Shown: positions 1 to 13,426, counted from the stretch's first letter. The stretch: 64,000 bases of DNA from Onthophagus taurus (GCF_036711975.1 NC_091971.1:7199501-7263500); one strand, 5' to 3'. Numbers and translations are program-made. The notes: generated by a model from the letters alone, not told the origin.

Positions 1-120
1 TTTATCAAAACATTATCGTCTCAAATCGCTGAGGTCGCTTGATTGTAGCGCCTCGCCCGCAAGCGACCTCGGCGGTTTGAGGGTAAATATCGTCTTATAA
101 GAGACTTTGTATTTTTACCA
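1..120. repeat. Family B hairpin repeat, copy 1
   Basis: A GC-rich inverted repeat: CGCTGAGGTCGCTT faces AAGCGACCTCGGCG, with GCGCCTCGCCCGC between. It stands out in AT-rich surroundings and is followed by a TCTTATAAGAGACTTTGTAT-like stretch. The same module recurs at 9236-9690, 29900-30210 and 37351-37440. No coding signal. Confidence 0.8.
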
Positions 121-1340
121 AGATATATAAGGAACTTTGAAAGACTCTAGTGCTGTAACATAACTTCAACGAAAAATAAGCTTATGTAAAGCCAAATTTG
201 TAATAAAGCAAAAATGGATATATATTTAACATGTATATATTATCGCATAAACAAGTTATTTATAACTTAATAATAATTATTAATCGATTAGTTACTCACC
301 CTCGAAATCGTTCATTAATCGTACAAATCCCACTTCAAAAGCAACGTGGTCATATTATCCCTTGTAATTTAGTTTGATGTAGTAAATTATTATTTTTAAT
401 TAATTATATTAATTATGTTTTAAGAGAATAAATGAATAATATATTTTCCTTCTTTCTTTCACGAATTACAACCAACAACTGAACCTTAAACAAGGTAAAC
501 GTGTTTCAACATAATGAGTTTTTATGTTGTTTGTTTTGGGTTGATACTTTTTATTTAAAAATGGCATTTTAAATAAAAATCCTTTCTCATCAACAAAATA
601 TAATAATACTAATAATTTTTTACTTAATGTAATTACAACACGAACTCAACCACACCTCGCTCCCTTGACTATTAAACTCTCGGAATTTTCATTTCACCCG
701 TCCGTAAGAATCTTCCAGTCCAGAAATCGATAAGGACCCGCTCGGATTCGTTTTTTTCAAAGTCGTAATTCGCAATCACGTTTTCAACACAGAAAAAAAA
801 CCGTATCTAATATAAAACTTTATTAAACACGTTCATAATAAAAGAAAAAGGGAACGAGATGAGAAAAAAAATAAATTTAAGCGATGTATTATCAGAGTTC
901 GATGGTTATCCGAACGAAATCTCCCCCTTTGGCGATTGTTCAGTATTTAACGACGACAGAATAGCTATATTTTCAAATAACGTGCCGCAACCGCTACCTC
1001 CGAATGCCGAATTTCCCACAGGATCTCCGGCGATACATAACGATTTAGATTGTTAGGTAGATGCGGGTTCCGCTTATTTCACTTTCATCACTCCCCAAAA
1101 TAGAAAACAGTATCTCCCCGCGGATGGTTGCGGGGAAAGCCATTCCCCAACGAACCACATTATAAATTATCTCGTTTTCTCCCCGCTCATCCTCAAGCGA
1201 TGTACGAACGCGATCTTTACTTGAGAACAGAACATCTGTAAAGCAGTGTGTTATATTCAATGACTACTTTTTTAAAGTGAAACAATAATAATCACGATAA
1301 TGTCGATAAGAGATTTTATATTGATTTTGGTGTTAGTTCA
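121..1340. other. No gene seen; AT-rich intergenic DNA
   Basis: Only short, unrecognisable reading frames are present. I see no splice-bounded coding stretch, RNA gene or known transposon motif. Confidence 0.5.
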
Positions 1341-1344
1341 ATGA

Positions 1345-1825
1345 AAAATTTATTACAATCTAACGCTGAATAACAATTAAAACTAGAACTAACACTAGAC
1401 CTAGAACTAGAAAGTTCTAGTTTTAGTTCAATAAAAATATGCAACAACCTGGTGCTGATTAACAACTAGAACAACACCAGCACTCCCACTACAAGGCACT
1501 CTGCACGATTTCGGGTTTAGCCACATGTCTCTAAAGACGGCTAAACCTATGTATATGTTTCTAAATCTAGTGTTAGTTCTAGTAATAGTGCTAGTGTAAA
1601 ACTAGAACCAACACTGGAACTAGAAACATTCAGGTTTAGTCGTCTTTAGAGACGTGCGGCTAAACCCGAATGTTTCTAGTTTCAGTGTTGGTTCTAGTAA
1701 CAGTAATAGTGTAAAACTAGAACTAACACTAATCTAAAACTAGAAAAATTCAGGTTTAGCCACACGTCTCTAAAGACGGCTAAACCTGAATGATTTTAGT
1801 TCTAGGTCATTTAATTCATTAAAAA
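1345..1825. repeat. Family A palindrome cluster 1
   Basis: Several stem-loop modules: CTAGAACTA words, a core ATTC(A/G)GGTTTAG, a short loop resembling GTCTTTAGAGAC, and the reverse complement. In the copy at about 1604-1690 both arms carry the variant AACCAACACTG instead of the usual AACTAACACTAG, so the arms match each other better than the family consensus. Flanking words such as ATGCAACAACCTGGTGCTGA recur at other clusters, which suggests a mobile unit rather than simple sequence. Confidence 0.85.
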
Positions 1826-2647
1826 TATGCAACAATTTACCAACAAGAACCGTATTACATCATATAATTCAAAATAAGTTTCTTTGTTGATAAAATGATA
1901 TTCCTTTAGGGATCAATTTTAGGGGGTCTCTGTAAATCTACCACCGAAACTATCCCGTCATGTGCAATGACAATGGGTTCGCCGCGGTGAACTTTAATTG
2001 CATTTTCCGGCATTCAGAAAGGAGACCCTTTAATCTCATCCATATTCCCGAAACGGTTTTATAACAAAGAGATGCGATGGCGCCGTCGGAAGATAACATT
2101 TTATAACGGTCGATTTCGGCCATTAGGATAATAGGTTAATATTAGGTCTAGCTAAAACTAGACGGTTCGAATAGGATTGGAGCTGTCATTGTTTTAGTGT
2201 ACGGTCGAAGACCTTGTAGCGATCCCCTAGGATCCCAATTAAAAAGATAAGAATGGATTAGGACCGGTAACGGGGTAGTTCCTATAAAGCCTTTTCGTAA
2301 TTAACGAGATCTGTCATTGTTGGATTTATCCATTTATATCCTTCGTTCGGAAGCGATCGATAAGATCTCGTCTCTTCAGTACTCTACTTATAAATATAAT
2401 TACGAAGAAAAATTTTGTATTCAACACTTTTTTATTTTTATCCTAACAAAGAGTGACTTGAGAAGCTTGTAACTAACAAAAAAATCGATTTATATTCAAA
2501 GCTTGTCTCCGGGACGATTTTATTAGAGCTTCTATAATCGAATACAATATTGGCATATTGAACGATTCCAAACTTACCCGAGCTTCGAGTTTATCTGACC
2601 TGTTATGACCTTACAATATTTTCTCGTATTTCATTCCTTTTAGAAAA
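1826..2647. other. No gene seen
   Basis: No supportable coding, RNA or repeat feature found by eye. Confidence 0.4.
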
Positions 2648-3131
2648 ATATTCTTGTTTATTCTGCATGATAGGAGCGACGTGGACCAGTTTTGTGACAA
2701 GTCACTTATTGTTACACGCAATGCAGTATTCTACCCGAACACCTGGTGATTGTTGAGAAATTAAGAGTTAATAGCCTAAAAGTCTTTGCAGAAGCTCTCC
2801 AGAAGGCGACCAAAATCCCTCTTTGTCGAAATTTTATTTTTGGTGAGTAATGGAAACATTAGCCGAGGCAGCTCAATTAAGAATTTTTATAACAAGAATA
2901 TTCTTGTTTATGCCGCATGAAAGGAGGGGGATTGACCATTTCTGTGACAAGTCTCTTAGGCGCATTGCAGTATTCGACCCGAACACCCCCGGGTGGTTGT
3001 TGAGGAATTAAGCGTTAATTATTGGAGGGGATGTGAGCCCCAAATGTCCATCCTTTGCAGCCGGTGGCGGGGTCACCTCCCTCGAGAAGGCGACGAATGG
3101 TCCCTTGGCGACCAAAGTCCCTCTTTTATAG
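2648..3131. repeat. Diverged direct duplication
   Basis: Two copies in the same orientation, about 2648-2832 and 2898-3131. Shared words are ATATTCTTGTTTA, GACAAGTC, GCAGTATTC, CCCGAACACC, TTGTTGAG and GCGACCAAA.TCCCTCTTT. The second copy has an extra GC-rich segment around 3025-3105. No coding function recognised. Confidence 0.7.
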
Positions 3132-6100
3132 ATTTGCGGTCACCAGCTATCTCTAAAGTCGACCCAAGCAAAATCCTCGATTAACTGTTATGAATACCCT
3201 TATATTTAGAGGGGGAGTGTATTTTTAAGAAAATATAAATTCTAAATAAGATAAATTTCGTGGCAGGATTAATAATAATAGTGTATAATGATGATACTTT
3301 GAGGTTTACATGTTTATAACAGACGTATTATGTTCGTCGCTGAAACTTTATGGTCTAGAGACTTGAAGTTCAAAGGATTTACGTCCTGGAAGTGTCTGCT
3401 TTATGTCCGGGTTGGATAAGCTGCAGTATTCATTGTCCTTATTAACACAAATACGATGGCGTAAAATAATCTTATCTTAATAAATATTCACGACTCTAAA
3501 ATACTTTGTTACCATAATGTTCTGCGAAAAATTAGTTTTTGGGTATACAAAATATCAAAGTTCAGAAATTTTAGAGGCATATTAAGTCCCTTGCGTGTAG
3601 AACATGTACCTGTGTTGTGCATGTTAATAGTAAATTGGCTTTCGCTTTACTAACCAAGGTGCAAAGGAGCCCATTAATGTGGAATAATTATCCCTTGTAG
3701 CAGATCGTGTTATAGGCAAACATTGCAATCTGAAGTTTTGCACTTCCTTTGAGAATTTTAAAGGACCTTGTTAACTTAACTTTGGCGTCATTACTAAATA
3801 GACACATTACCTTAAGTATCTTCCATAATAAAAATGGCTACTAATGGCAATCTCTTCACAGCACATTTTCGAAGTAATTTCGACTAAAACATCATAAACT
3901 TTTTTACGATGTTATAATGGAATTTACAAATAGCTTATTCTTCAATATACCAGGTTATATAAAGTTATTTACTACCTTTCGCTACTAATTAATGTTTATA
4001 TTAGAAACTTTCATGAAGGTTATAAAAATGTTTAATACAGTTTAATAGCAACGATGATTTCCTAATTGCTAGTGTTATCTAGGTTTGCGAAATCGATCTG
4101 ATATCCGGTTGTTGTCTAATTTAATTACAGCTTTAGACATGAACCTCCTCAATTGGGCATCAAATTGGCCCCTGTACGTTTGCATTACACTGCTTGTCTG
4201 TATACAAGCATCCATCTAAGAGAGGGTTGTCATCGGGAGCTTGAGAAAGTGCATTAACGTAATTAGGGCATTATTCATAGTGTATTACACCTACGTGACA
4301 CGCCAACATGTACCATATACCTAAAGCCGGATGAGCTTTCTACCTAAATTAACTTGGATTTGATCGTATTATGCACAAAATTTACGCTAGCACAAAATCA
4401 ATTTTAAACTTTAATTTTTTATGGTGGTTTTTGATGTTGAATTTCGGTCAATATGACATGTAATATAAAACGCAGGAAACGTTAACGTAAAAACGATTTA
4501 TTTGTCATAAAATACACTTGACGATGAAATCGATACTCAATCAGTGTTGGCTGTATGTAATTTTTGAATGATTACGCAACAGTGTTTACGATAAAAGGCA
4601 ACTTTAAATTGCCCGATCATGTAGCAGGTTGGTTTACGAGTCGATGAAATCGCGGCTATTTTTCAAGTATCTATGACAGTTTTCTAATAACTAGCTGTAT
4701 GTGTTAACTATGCAAAATAAAATAAAATAAAACATACCTAATCTCTAGAAATATAGATTCGTAGAAATTCCCATCGCAAAGAATACTTCAATTCAGTCCA
4801 ATTATGAATATCTATACTGATATAAATAGATATTGTGTACTGAGGCAATGATATTTTATTTTTTTGAAATTTGGGAAATTAATTAAAATAAATTTTAGGT
4901 TTCGTAGAATAGTTTCTATAGTAACTTCTCAAATAGAACGTGCCTCTGTGGTGTAATAAAACGGCCAATTATTCTTCGTCGAATTGAGCGCTAGGTACGC
5001 GATTTGCATTTCAAGTATTTCAAGAGAGAGATTTACGAAGGAACTACGTGAAGGTGAAATTTATTAATTTCGCAATTCGAAGTGAAACTTTCTTATTTTG
5101 TGTGTAAAACTCACTTATCATCAGGTGGTTGAGAAATGTACCACTCCAAGCAGGAAATGTCGCGAGTAAAGTTTCTGTAAGAGTTTTTACGCTCGGGGTG
5201 GGACAAGTTTTTAACGTCCAACTCGGTGTATCAATACTACAAGGTGAAATTGCAATGAAACTTTTAATCCAGTTATGTTTCCAAGTTTCGGAGTAATTTT
5301 TTTCCTCTAATTAATTTGATTTAAACTTTAAATGATATTGTTACTTTTATATGAGAACGTTATAAATAGAATTGTCAAAGATATCGTGATACCAAAACGT
5401 GTTGCTAAAGAAAGAACGTCTCTCAAATAACCGGGAGTAATTCGATCTTCGATCGTTCAGCCCTTAAGACCGCTAGAACCCACCCCACTGACCCGAATTG
5501 CTCTCTCCCTCAGTAGGAAGCGAATGTCCCATTAATCACCGGGATATTTTGGGATAAACGGCTTGTTAATTCAATTGCTAGCACAGCTAGAAATTAAGTG
5601 CAATATCCGCGCGTCTCCAGGTCCTTGCATTTTTCGTTGAAAGGGCACCCTGCAGGTTTAGCTAAAACGGTAGAGTGCTTTTCCAACGCATAAATCCCGA
5701 CGGGATACCTCTTAGATGGCAGACCTCTACTAACCAAATTAAAGTAAATTAATATAGTGCGGAAAGTGTTGAGTTTTCCGCCGACGCAGAAAGGCTCGGA
5801 AATTTTCGAGAAAAGTTTTGCAATTACCTCAAGGATCATCTCCAACCATATAAAAGAAAAAAATTTAATCAATTATAATAAAAAAAAAACATAATTCATT
5901 TCTTATGGCTATAGACACACACCCTTTAAGTCTTCCAGGATGATATATCAGGGATGATTATGATGAACGACTTCATAATCTTTTTGAAACGTCGCTATCA
6001 AGGTTCATAACTTCAGCATATTTATACATAGATCAATATCCATCAGGAAATATGAAATTTTTGAGAATATACGTCATCTTATCTTTATTATAATAATACA

Positions 6101-6150
6101 ATAATAAAAAATAAATCAAGCCATTAACACAAAATTTATAATAATTTAAT
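3132..6150. other. No gene seen; intergenic
   Basis: AT-rich sequence without a recognisable exon, RNA gene or transposon domain. The short reading frames show no family resemblance. Confidence 0.45.
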
Positions 6151-6154
6151 AAAC

Positions 6155-6500
6155 TATTCGGGTTTAGCCATCTTGAGAGACGCACGGCTAAACCCGAATT
6201 TTAGTTAGCTAGTTAGTTCTAGTGACAGTGCTAGGTAGCATTAGATATCCTAAGTCTGAAGACACGCGTGCAAAACTAGAACTAACACTAGATCTAGAAC
6301 TAGAAACATTCGGGTTTAGCCGTCTTGAGAGACGTGCGGCTAAATCCGAATGTTTCTAGCCTAGATTTAGAAATGTTTCTAGTGCTAGGTCTAGTGTTAG
6401 TTCCAGCTTTAATTGTTATTTAGCATATAAAGATTCAACAAAATTGATACATTGTTATTGAACTAAAAGTAAGTGTTCATTCTAGTTTTAGTTCAATCAA
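6155..6500. repeat. Family A palindrome cluster 2
   Basis: Two stem-loops with the family core (TTCGGGTTTAGCC, loop TCTTGAGAGACG, GGCTAAACCCGAA) bounded by CTAGAACTA words. The cluster ends in a TTAGTTCAAT-like tail seen at other copies. Confidence 0.85.
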
Positions 6501-9235
6501 TACTAGTGGTGGAAGCTTTAGTATTTATATTTTAAATCATAAAAGAAGATATTGTTGTTGATGTGGGTGTAAAACCTGAAAACGATCACCTACAATATAC
6601 GACGGACTGCAAATGCATTATAAATACAAATTTCAACAAACGAAATTGGATCGAATAAAGAGCTTACCGGGCTTATATTTGTATGTCGCCTTTCCATAAA
6701 TATAATTGAATCGCCCTGTTGAAACAAACAAACGATCCTGTCGTTTCCCAATGCGCCACCGTTCAACGGAAACGGGCAAATTGCTTTCGCCGTATCCAAT
6801 CGCGAAAGTATCACGAAACCGGCCGAGTTGCAACAAACCTTTCTTCTATCCGCCACAATATGTAAATGAACATGTTCCGATTTCGGGAAATGACGAAAAC
6901 TTTTACTAATTGGATTTAAAAAAAGAACATAATTGCTATATTTAAAGATAAATAGTTTAAATCGACTCTATTTATCAAAAAAGAACGAAACTTTAATTAT
7001 ACTTCCTTAATCACTCGTGTCCGAAAAAAAAACATTTAAAGTTTTCCCCTAAAATCGTTCCTGCATTGTGTAGATATACAATGGGTATACTTTTTCGAAT
7101 CCGGGGATTTCATTGAGTCCGCTTCGTGACAGTAGGAGGGGAAATGCTGTCAAGGAAACGAAGTAGACTTCGGTATCGTTCGAGAAGAGAGCAAGAAGGA
7201 ACTTTTCACTTTGGACCATCGAGGGGAAACGAGACTACATCTTTTTAGTTTCGCCTCAATTCCGATCCCTCTTTAATCCGAACGAATTGTTCCCGCTACC
7301 TGGATAATAATTAAAGAAGGTCTTCTCTATTACTGCTACAGAGAACGTTGTCACTTGGGCAAAATTGTGTTATCAAAGAAAGTTTCATTAACAGTTTAAA
7401 AAAAAAATACTAAACTATCAAATTCAATTTAAAAGATGTTATTCTGTAAGATTTACTACATATTCTATATTACATTCTCAAGAAAGAATTGTTGAAGATT
7501 TTTTTAAGAAACTCTTTTAGTAATAATTAATCTATGAAATTTGAGATATTAATCAAAAAATATTGAAAAATATATTTAATAACTGATTGGCTGACTACAG
7601 ATGTAACACTTAACTTTTTACGACAACTTAACGGCCAGGTTATGGAGCAATATCGCGGAGGAAAATTGGTTTTCGCGCTGTTCAGCTGGTTAGATTAAAA
7701 AGTTAACGTCCGGCAAGAAGAATAAAAATAAAATTTAACGACTTGTAAGTCAGTGCATGTGAGACCTATCTTAAACCCGTCCTCTTTCATTTCCACTCTT
7801 CGATATGCTAAAAAGATAGTAAAAGTAAGAAAAAAGTTTCTCATTTATTTTTCTCTCTTATTAAAATCGATATCGCGACAGTCGATTCGAGAAAAGTTAC
7901 GAAACGGAATCAACTCGATACTGAAAACTCGTAAGTACGATACGCTTGGGTTAGTAATAATATTGGAGAAGCTATCGGTTTGGGACAAATACTTGACATA
8001 GTTTAGAAAAGGAGGTAGAAAAATAACCCGAATACGTGAGGCAAAACGGAGGAGTTTCACATTAAAAGCTCTAAAACAATGGGTTTCTTTCACGAGAAAC
8101 AATTGTGAGTGACATTGTGAGCGTAAAGAGCTGCTCGCAACAGGTACAACAACTACAAGAAAATTTCATCGTTTCAAACAACTGCTTTGTTAATTGATAA
8201 GGACCACGATTATTTTATGTTTTGGACGTTGTAAATATCGACGAAACCTCGCCCAGTAATAAATAGCCCTAAGTTGCAAGCACTAAGCACCGTAATTTAT
8301 CATTTGGAAACGCACTTCGTTTTAAACCTACACATCATAATTTATCTGCCGGTGGATTTCAGACAGGGCTCAAAACCGTCCTTGGTAATAATAAGCGAGA
8401 CGTCAGTGTTGAAATATCGACACGCCATTTAGCTCCTGTTTCAAACCTTCCTTATTCTCGTCAAGAGAAAAAATCCGATTCGTCATTCTTCACTAGAACT
8501 TTCATTTAACCAACATTTAATTGAAGTATTTAAACAACTTTATTTAACTTTAATTATCTACAAATCGCTAAACGAAAGCGTAAAGTGGACGGTAGTAAAA
8601 AAAAATGGAAAGCAAGCCAAACAATTTACCGAGCCGGGGGCGTTTTTACCCCTAATGCCCCCCTGTGGAGTAAGCAATTTGCCTTTCCTGTTTCGTGGAA
8701 GTTTCCTTTTCAGGCGATGCAGTTTCTCCCATAGGGATGAATGGTAGAAAAACACGAGAGATTTTTTTTCCTCTCAAAATTGGATCTCGAGCTTGGGGAA
8801 AAAATTAAATTGCGTTTACACCTTAACGATTTATCATGTTACATGATTAAAGCATAAATTTAGTACGAAAGTCTTTTAATAATGTCGTCAATCAAAACAG
8901 TTTTATTCGAAAATTCATTTTGACATCCGCACAAAATCGCGTTATTAATTGGTTTGCATAATGGGTGGCTATAAAATACCTGAAATTTATCGGGAAATTT
9001 AGCTTCGATTATATTCATAAATACACGAATTGTAAGTATTTATCGGGTTCCCTATAAAATATGCTCTGATAGGTGAGTATAATTATTTTATAATGTGTTG
9101 TAGCACGGCTTATGATAGAATAAACCTTTTAATGCACTTGTTCATTTCATTTAATTTAATCAAACACAAACATTTTTATTTTAATTAATACATTTGCGAA
9201 ATATTTGGCAATTTGAGGCCAAATCATACTTTATA
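6501..9235. other. No gene seen; intergenic
   Basis: Reading frames at 6590-6909, 7753-8102 and 8558-8755 are short, unlike any family I know and lack splice context. Confidence 0.45.
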
Positions 9236-9690
9236 TATCTTGTTAAAGATACAAAGGCTCCTATAAGAAAGCGTTTACTCTCAAATCGCCGAGGTTGCTT
9301 GCGGGCGAGGCGCTGGAATCTTTCAAAGTTAACGATTTCATGCTGATTTAACAAATCTAGCGCCTCGCCCCCAAGCGACCTTGGCGAATTTTGTGTTGAT
9401 ACATCAAATGTAGCGCCTCGCCCGCAAGCGACCTCGGCGATATCGTTTTTTCACATCTTTGTAAAGATACAAAATCTTTTATAAGAAACCATTTGCTCTC
9501 AAACCGCTGAGGTCGATTGCGGGCGAGACGCTAAAATCTTTCAAAGTAAGCAGTTTGTGTTGATATATCAAATCTAGCGCCTCGCCCGCAAGCGACCTCG
9601 GCGATTTGAGGCAAAATCGATCTTTATACATATTTCTAAAGATACGAAGTCTCTTATAAGAAAACGTTTACCCTCAACCGCTGATATACA
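9236..9690. repeat. Family B repeat cluster
   Basis: About two units of roughly 240 bp. Each joins AGATACAAAG and TTATAAGAAA motifs, a left arm CCGAGGTCGCTTGCGGGCGAG, a TTTGTGTTGATATATCAAA-like spacer, and one or more right arms GCGCCTCGCCCGCAAGCGAC. The opposed arms can form GC-rich hairpins. Confidence 0.85.
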
Positions 9691-11089
9691 TATCAAAATC
9701 ACGTATCACAAAAATACATATCATTAAATTACCTTGTTTTTGAAGAATCTAAGTTGACGTCAACACTTACTTTATCTATTCCCAAAGAGAGTTAAGCAAA
9801 GTTTGCGTCTGGGATTTTGTTTTATCCTTTTCGAACACCAAACTGACTTTCCCCCTGAATTTTGTATTGCATCCATCCGTATGAAACTTATATCCTCTAT
9901 ACGTCCGTTGCAATTTGGATCTACGTATAGGGAAGCTTCCAATATTCCAAGTGAAAAACTATCGTACTTTAAAATTCGCGTCTGGATCGATAGGTTTAAA
10001 CGGGGCGTATTGAGAGCGGACGCTCTTCCGGTTTCTATTATTAAATTGGACAGCCGAAGCCTGATAGATGTCGAACACGGTTGCAAGGAAAAGACGTCTT
10101 AAGTACATCGTCAAAACCCATCGATCAACGAAATGTTGGCTACTTTGTGAACTATCAACTTATTTTTTGGATAATTTTCAATTCAATTTACTTTTTGATT
10201 AGTTTTTATGGAGTCTATAAAATATAAATTTCCGCAGAATGTGCCATTTTGGTGAATGTGAAAAGCTGACTCTACAAAAAAGACTCGCTTCACCGAGAAA
10301 TAGAATAAATTACATTTTAACAGTAACAAGAGAATTTAAATGTAATGCAACCAAGTTTTTTTAAAACAAAAAAGAAACCAAATTAAAACTCCGAAAAGAA
10401 ATCAGAGTGAAGTTGGAAATAGCAAATCGATTTAAGCGCTTAATTGAACCGGGCGACCTTTTGCAAGGAGACCGAAATTGTTCCGCATATGGAAAGAGTC
10501 TCGTCTCTTCCCAACACACAAAAACACATTTGGCAAGATACACAAAGCAACGGGGGCAGCTTTCCGGGCGCTAGCCGCCGCCGACGACTCCCAGACTTTT
10601 CAAATTGCTTTTTATCAACCAAAGAGATTTTGCCCGCAAATATTGACATTCACTTCGGCGAAGGATGGAAAAAAGGAATGAGGAATCTACGTGGTAAAGA
10701 CGGTTGTGCATGTGAGGGTGTGAGATAGTAGTTCGATAAAACGGTCTTCCACTTTTATCATATTCTCCCTCTTTTTCTACCCACAAACTCAAAGCTTCCC
10801 CATTAGTTACGTCAAATTAAGAGGTGACTCTAAGCTTTTTACCGATAAAATTTTAACGGTTATGTCAGATTACGGCGGTCTGTATCAGTGCTCGTTCCTT
10901 TTTTTCTGATGAATATTCATGGGTTGTAGTATCCATATTAATGAGTTCTGTGAAAGAAAAAAATCGGTGATTTTCGTGTTTTTCTTTTATTCTATAAATT
11001 ATATCACATCCATCATATCAATAAAGAACAAAAAACAAGATTTTAAGTTTATTTTTGAGTTTTATATAGATAGATAAAATTCTTAATGG
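9691..11089. other. No gene seen; intergenic
   Basis: Overlapping frames on both strands at 9772-10102 and 10361-10792 are not recognisable. A moderately GC-rich patch near 10440-10600 could be regulatory or an unrecognised exon. Confidence 0.4.
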
Positions 11090-11830
11090 GAAAAAACTGG
11101 CAATGAAATAAAAAGTGGAAAAAGAGACTATGTCAGGAGAAGGATGTAAAGGTTGGAAAAGATCTCAGATGGAGACGATAAAGGGTCAGGAAAGCGACTG
11201 CTTATAAAGAAAGTGAGAAGTCTGGAAGGATACTGAGCACAAATAAGGAAGTCTGGAAAGAGACTGTAAATCTAAAGAAGGAATTCAGAAAGAGATGACA
11301 AAGTCTGGAAATTTAGATGATTCTGCAGAAAAGTAGGAGACTGGAAAAGCAAGAAAAGGAATTGATAGCAATGAAGGAGACTGGCAATAAAAATCAGAAC
11401 TGAGAAGATAAGAAAGAAAGAGAAGAGAAAGAATGAGAAAGATGCTGAACGGAGACTGGAAAGAAACTGGGCAGAGAGGAACGAGGATAAAAAGGGGCTG
11501 GTAATAAAAGAAAGACAATGAATAACGAAGATGTAGCCTGGTAAAGAAGAAGCACACCGAGGAGAGCAGAAGGAGACTGTTAGTAGTAGAAAAATGCTGC
11601 ATGGAGATTGGAAAGAGATTAAGCAGAGATGAAGGTAACTACAAAGAGACTGGTAATAGAAGAAAGACACTGAACGAGAGGTGTGGTAATAATACAAAGA
11701 ACTGAATAGAGAAGAAGGTAATTGAGAGTAGACGAAAAATACTGCATAGAGACTAGAAGAAACTGGATGAAGAGGAATAAGGTGTCTGAAGGAAGACTGG
11801 CAATAAAAGAAAGACACCAAATAGAGAAAA
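11090..11830. repeat. Purine-rich degenerate minisatellite
   Basis: The plus strand is almost all A and G, with irregular repetition of GGAAAGAGACTG, GACTGGTAATA and AAAGAAAGACACTGAA in units of about 50-60 bases. The strand asymmetry makes a long open frame on the minus strand (11272-11862) rich in Ser, Phe, Leu and Tyr, which is a composition artefact. Confidence 0.75.
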
Positions 11831-13270
11831 AGTAGATTAGTAGTATATATTACAGTTTGCAATATATAAGTTACTAAAAATGTAAAAATTGGAATTAAAG
11901 TTTAAGTAAATAGAAAATTTAGATTCACACATCTGAAACAACTTTTTTTTTAATTTAAAATCCTGTGTTATAAACGATAATATTTGTTTTGCCATTTTTT
12001 TGCATTGTTTTACGTTACCAATAAGTAATTAATTTTAGATTTAAACAGAAAAATAAATAAATATTTTGCATTTTCAATAATAGAGAGAGAACAATCTTTA
12101 TTGGTTTTCAACCCTATGGCTATTTTGAAATTATTTTATGTTGTAAAGAATTAATTATTTGTGAACTAGCACGGAAAATATCATCACAAAGTCCGTTTTA
12201 ATAAATTTAACGAAATCAATTAACACGAAAATTAAATTTTGAAACGAAAATTTTTGTGAATAAAAAGAATCACGATTTCTTGATTTCGGTTTATTATGGA
12301 ATAATAGCTGTAACGAAGCTTGGTCGGTCGCAATTAGAAGCATATACGCAAATTAAAAATGTTGTAAAAGTTTCAAGTGGAAATATTTTTCAGTGCATTA
12401 AGAGAATTACGTAAAAAATTACACATTAGTTTTGTAGAAGCCCTAGTCGTATATTCTCCTCCTTTGTACCTCGTATTTCGAAAAAGCCATAGAAAATCCG
12501 GATTGCTACGGTTTAAAAGTTTCATCTTGTACAATTGAACATACGGTTGTGTAACGGTGTTGAATGGAGGAAATAACGGCGCCTGAATTTCAGTGACAAC
12601 GACGCTATTCGAATGGCGCTTCGCCTTCAGGCCATGCCATGTTTCATCGTTAGCGTTGAAATAAGAAGGTCGCGGCGTCGGCAGTCGTTGGTTGCGGCGA
12701 ATTAACGCCGCCGCGGTTGCCCCATGAAACCTCCCGGCGAGGTGGTTGTAAAAGTGCTCTTTATCTACCGTGGTTGCCCTGGATTTACCGTCGCCCAACT
12801 AAATTGTAACTCGAATCTGTGCCCGGATCCACCTCCAATCTTCGCCCCAACTCCTTTTCCAACCTTAACGAGTCCCATTATAAACGCCTTTGCAACCATT
12901 TACAATAGCATTGTATTAATAAATACCACATTTTGTTATATTCCACGAATATTATCGAAATATCAACATTTCAAACTTGTTTTTGAAGGTAAAGATTTGT
13001 TGGAAATCTAAATCATTACACATGTACCTATTTGAGATGTTGGTAATTAAATACAAACAACGTAGGCAAATACAACCGTGTTTACGCCACGATTCTATTT
13101 GAACTAGTTCGAAAATAGTGAAACGTTGCGCAACGATCTTTTAATTTATTAACACTTTGTTGAAACAGTTAAAATAACTGAGTTGATAAAATGAGTATGT
13201 CACTAAATAAAATAGTAAAAATAGTATTAGATATGGATACAAAAGTATCTGTTATTTTTTTTTGTTTCAG
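11831..13270. other. No confirmed gene; CpG-rich patch upstream of first CNG exon
   Basis: Most is AT-rich. About 12590-12790 is clearly GC- and CpG-rich and open in both directions (12373-12798 minus, 12724-13011 plus). Neither product is recognisable. It lies about 500 bases before the first CNG channel exon found, so it might be a promoter or 5' exon region; that is inference. Confidence 0.35.
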
Positions 13271-13426
13271 GTATTATCACCAGTGGTGGTGGTCGTATAA
13301 TAGGTGATAGATTAGGAGGAAGCGGAACGATTTGTTCATCATTAGCACCAGCGGTAGGTGGTGCTAAATCCAGCACTGAAAGTGTTCATAGGGCTCTTAA
13401 GTCTGTTTCAAGACAGAGCCTTTTAG
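13271..13426 (+). CDS. Cngl: CNG channel exon a (N-terminal region)
   Basis: Preceded by TTTGTTTCAG and followed by GTAAGC. Reads [16 protein letters not shown] and onward: Gly/Ser-rich, no stops. It joins the next exon across a 75-base intron. No initiator Met lies in this frame, so at least one earlier exon is expected unless the 13504 ATG is used. Confidence 0.7.

Noticed and set aside
11272-11862. 196-codon minus-strand frame rich in Ser, Phe, Leu and Tyr
   Set aside because: It mirrors the purine-rich minisatellite. The composition removes stop codons and there is no domain or splice context.
12373-12798. 141-codon minus-strand frame
   Set aside because: Unrecognised, lies across a CpG-rich patch that lacks stops by composition, and has no splice partner. 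Kept only as a patch worth checking.
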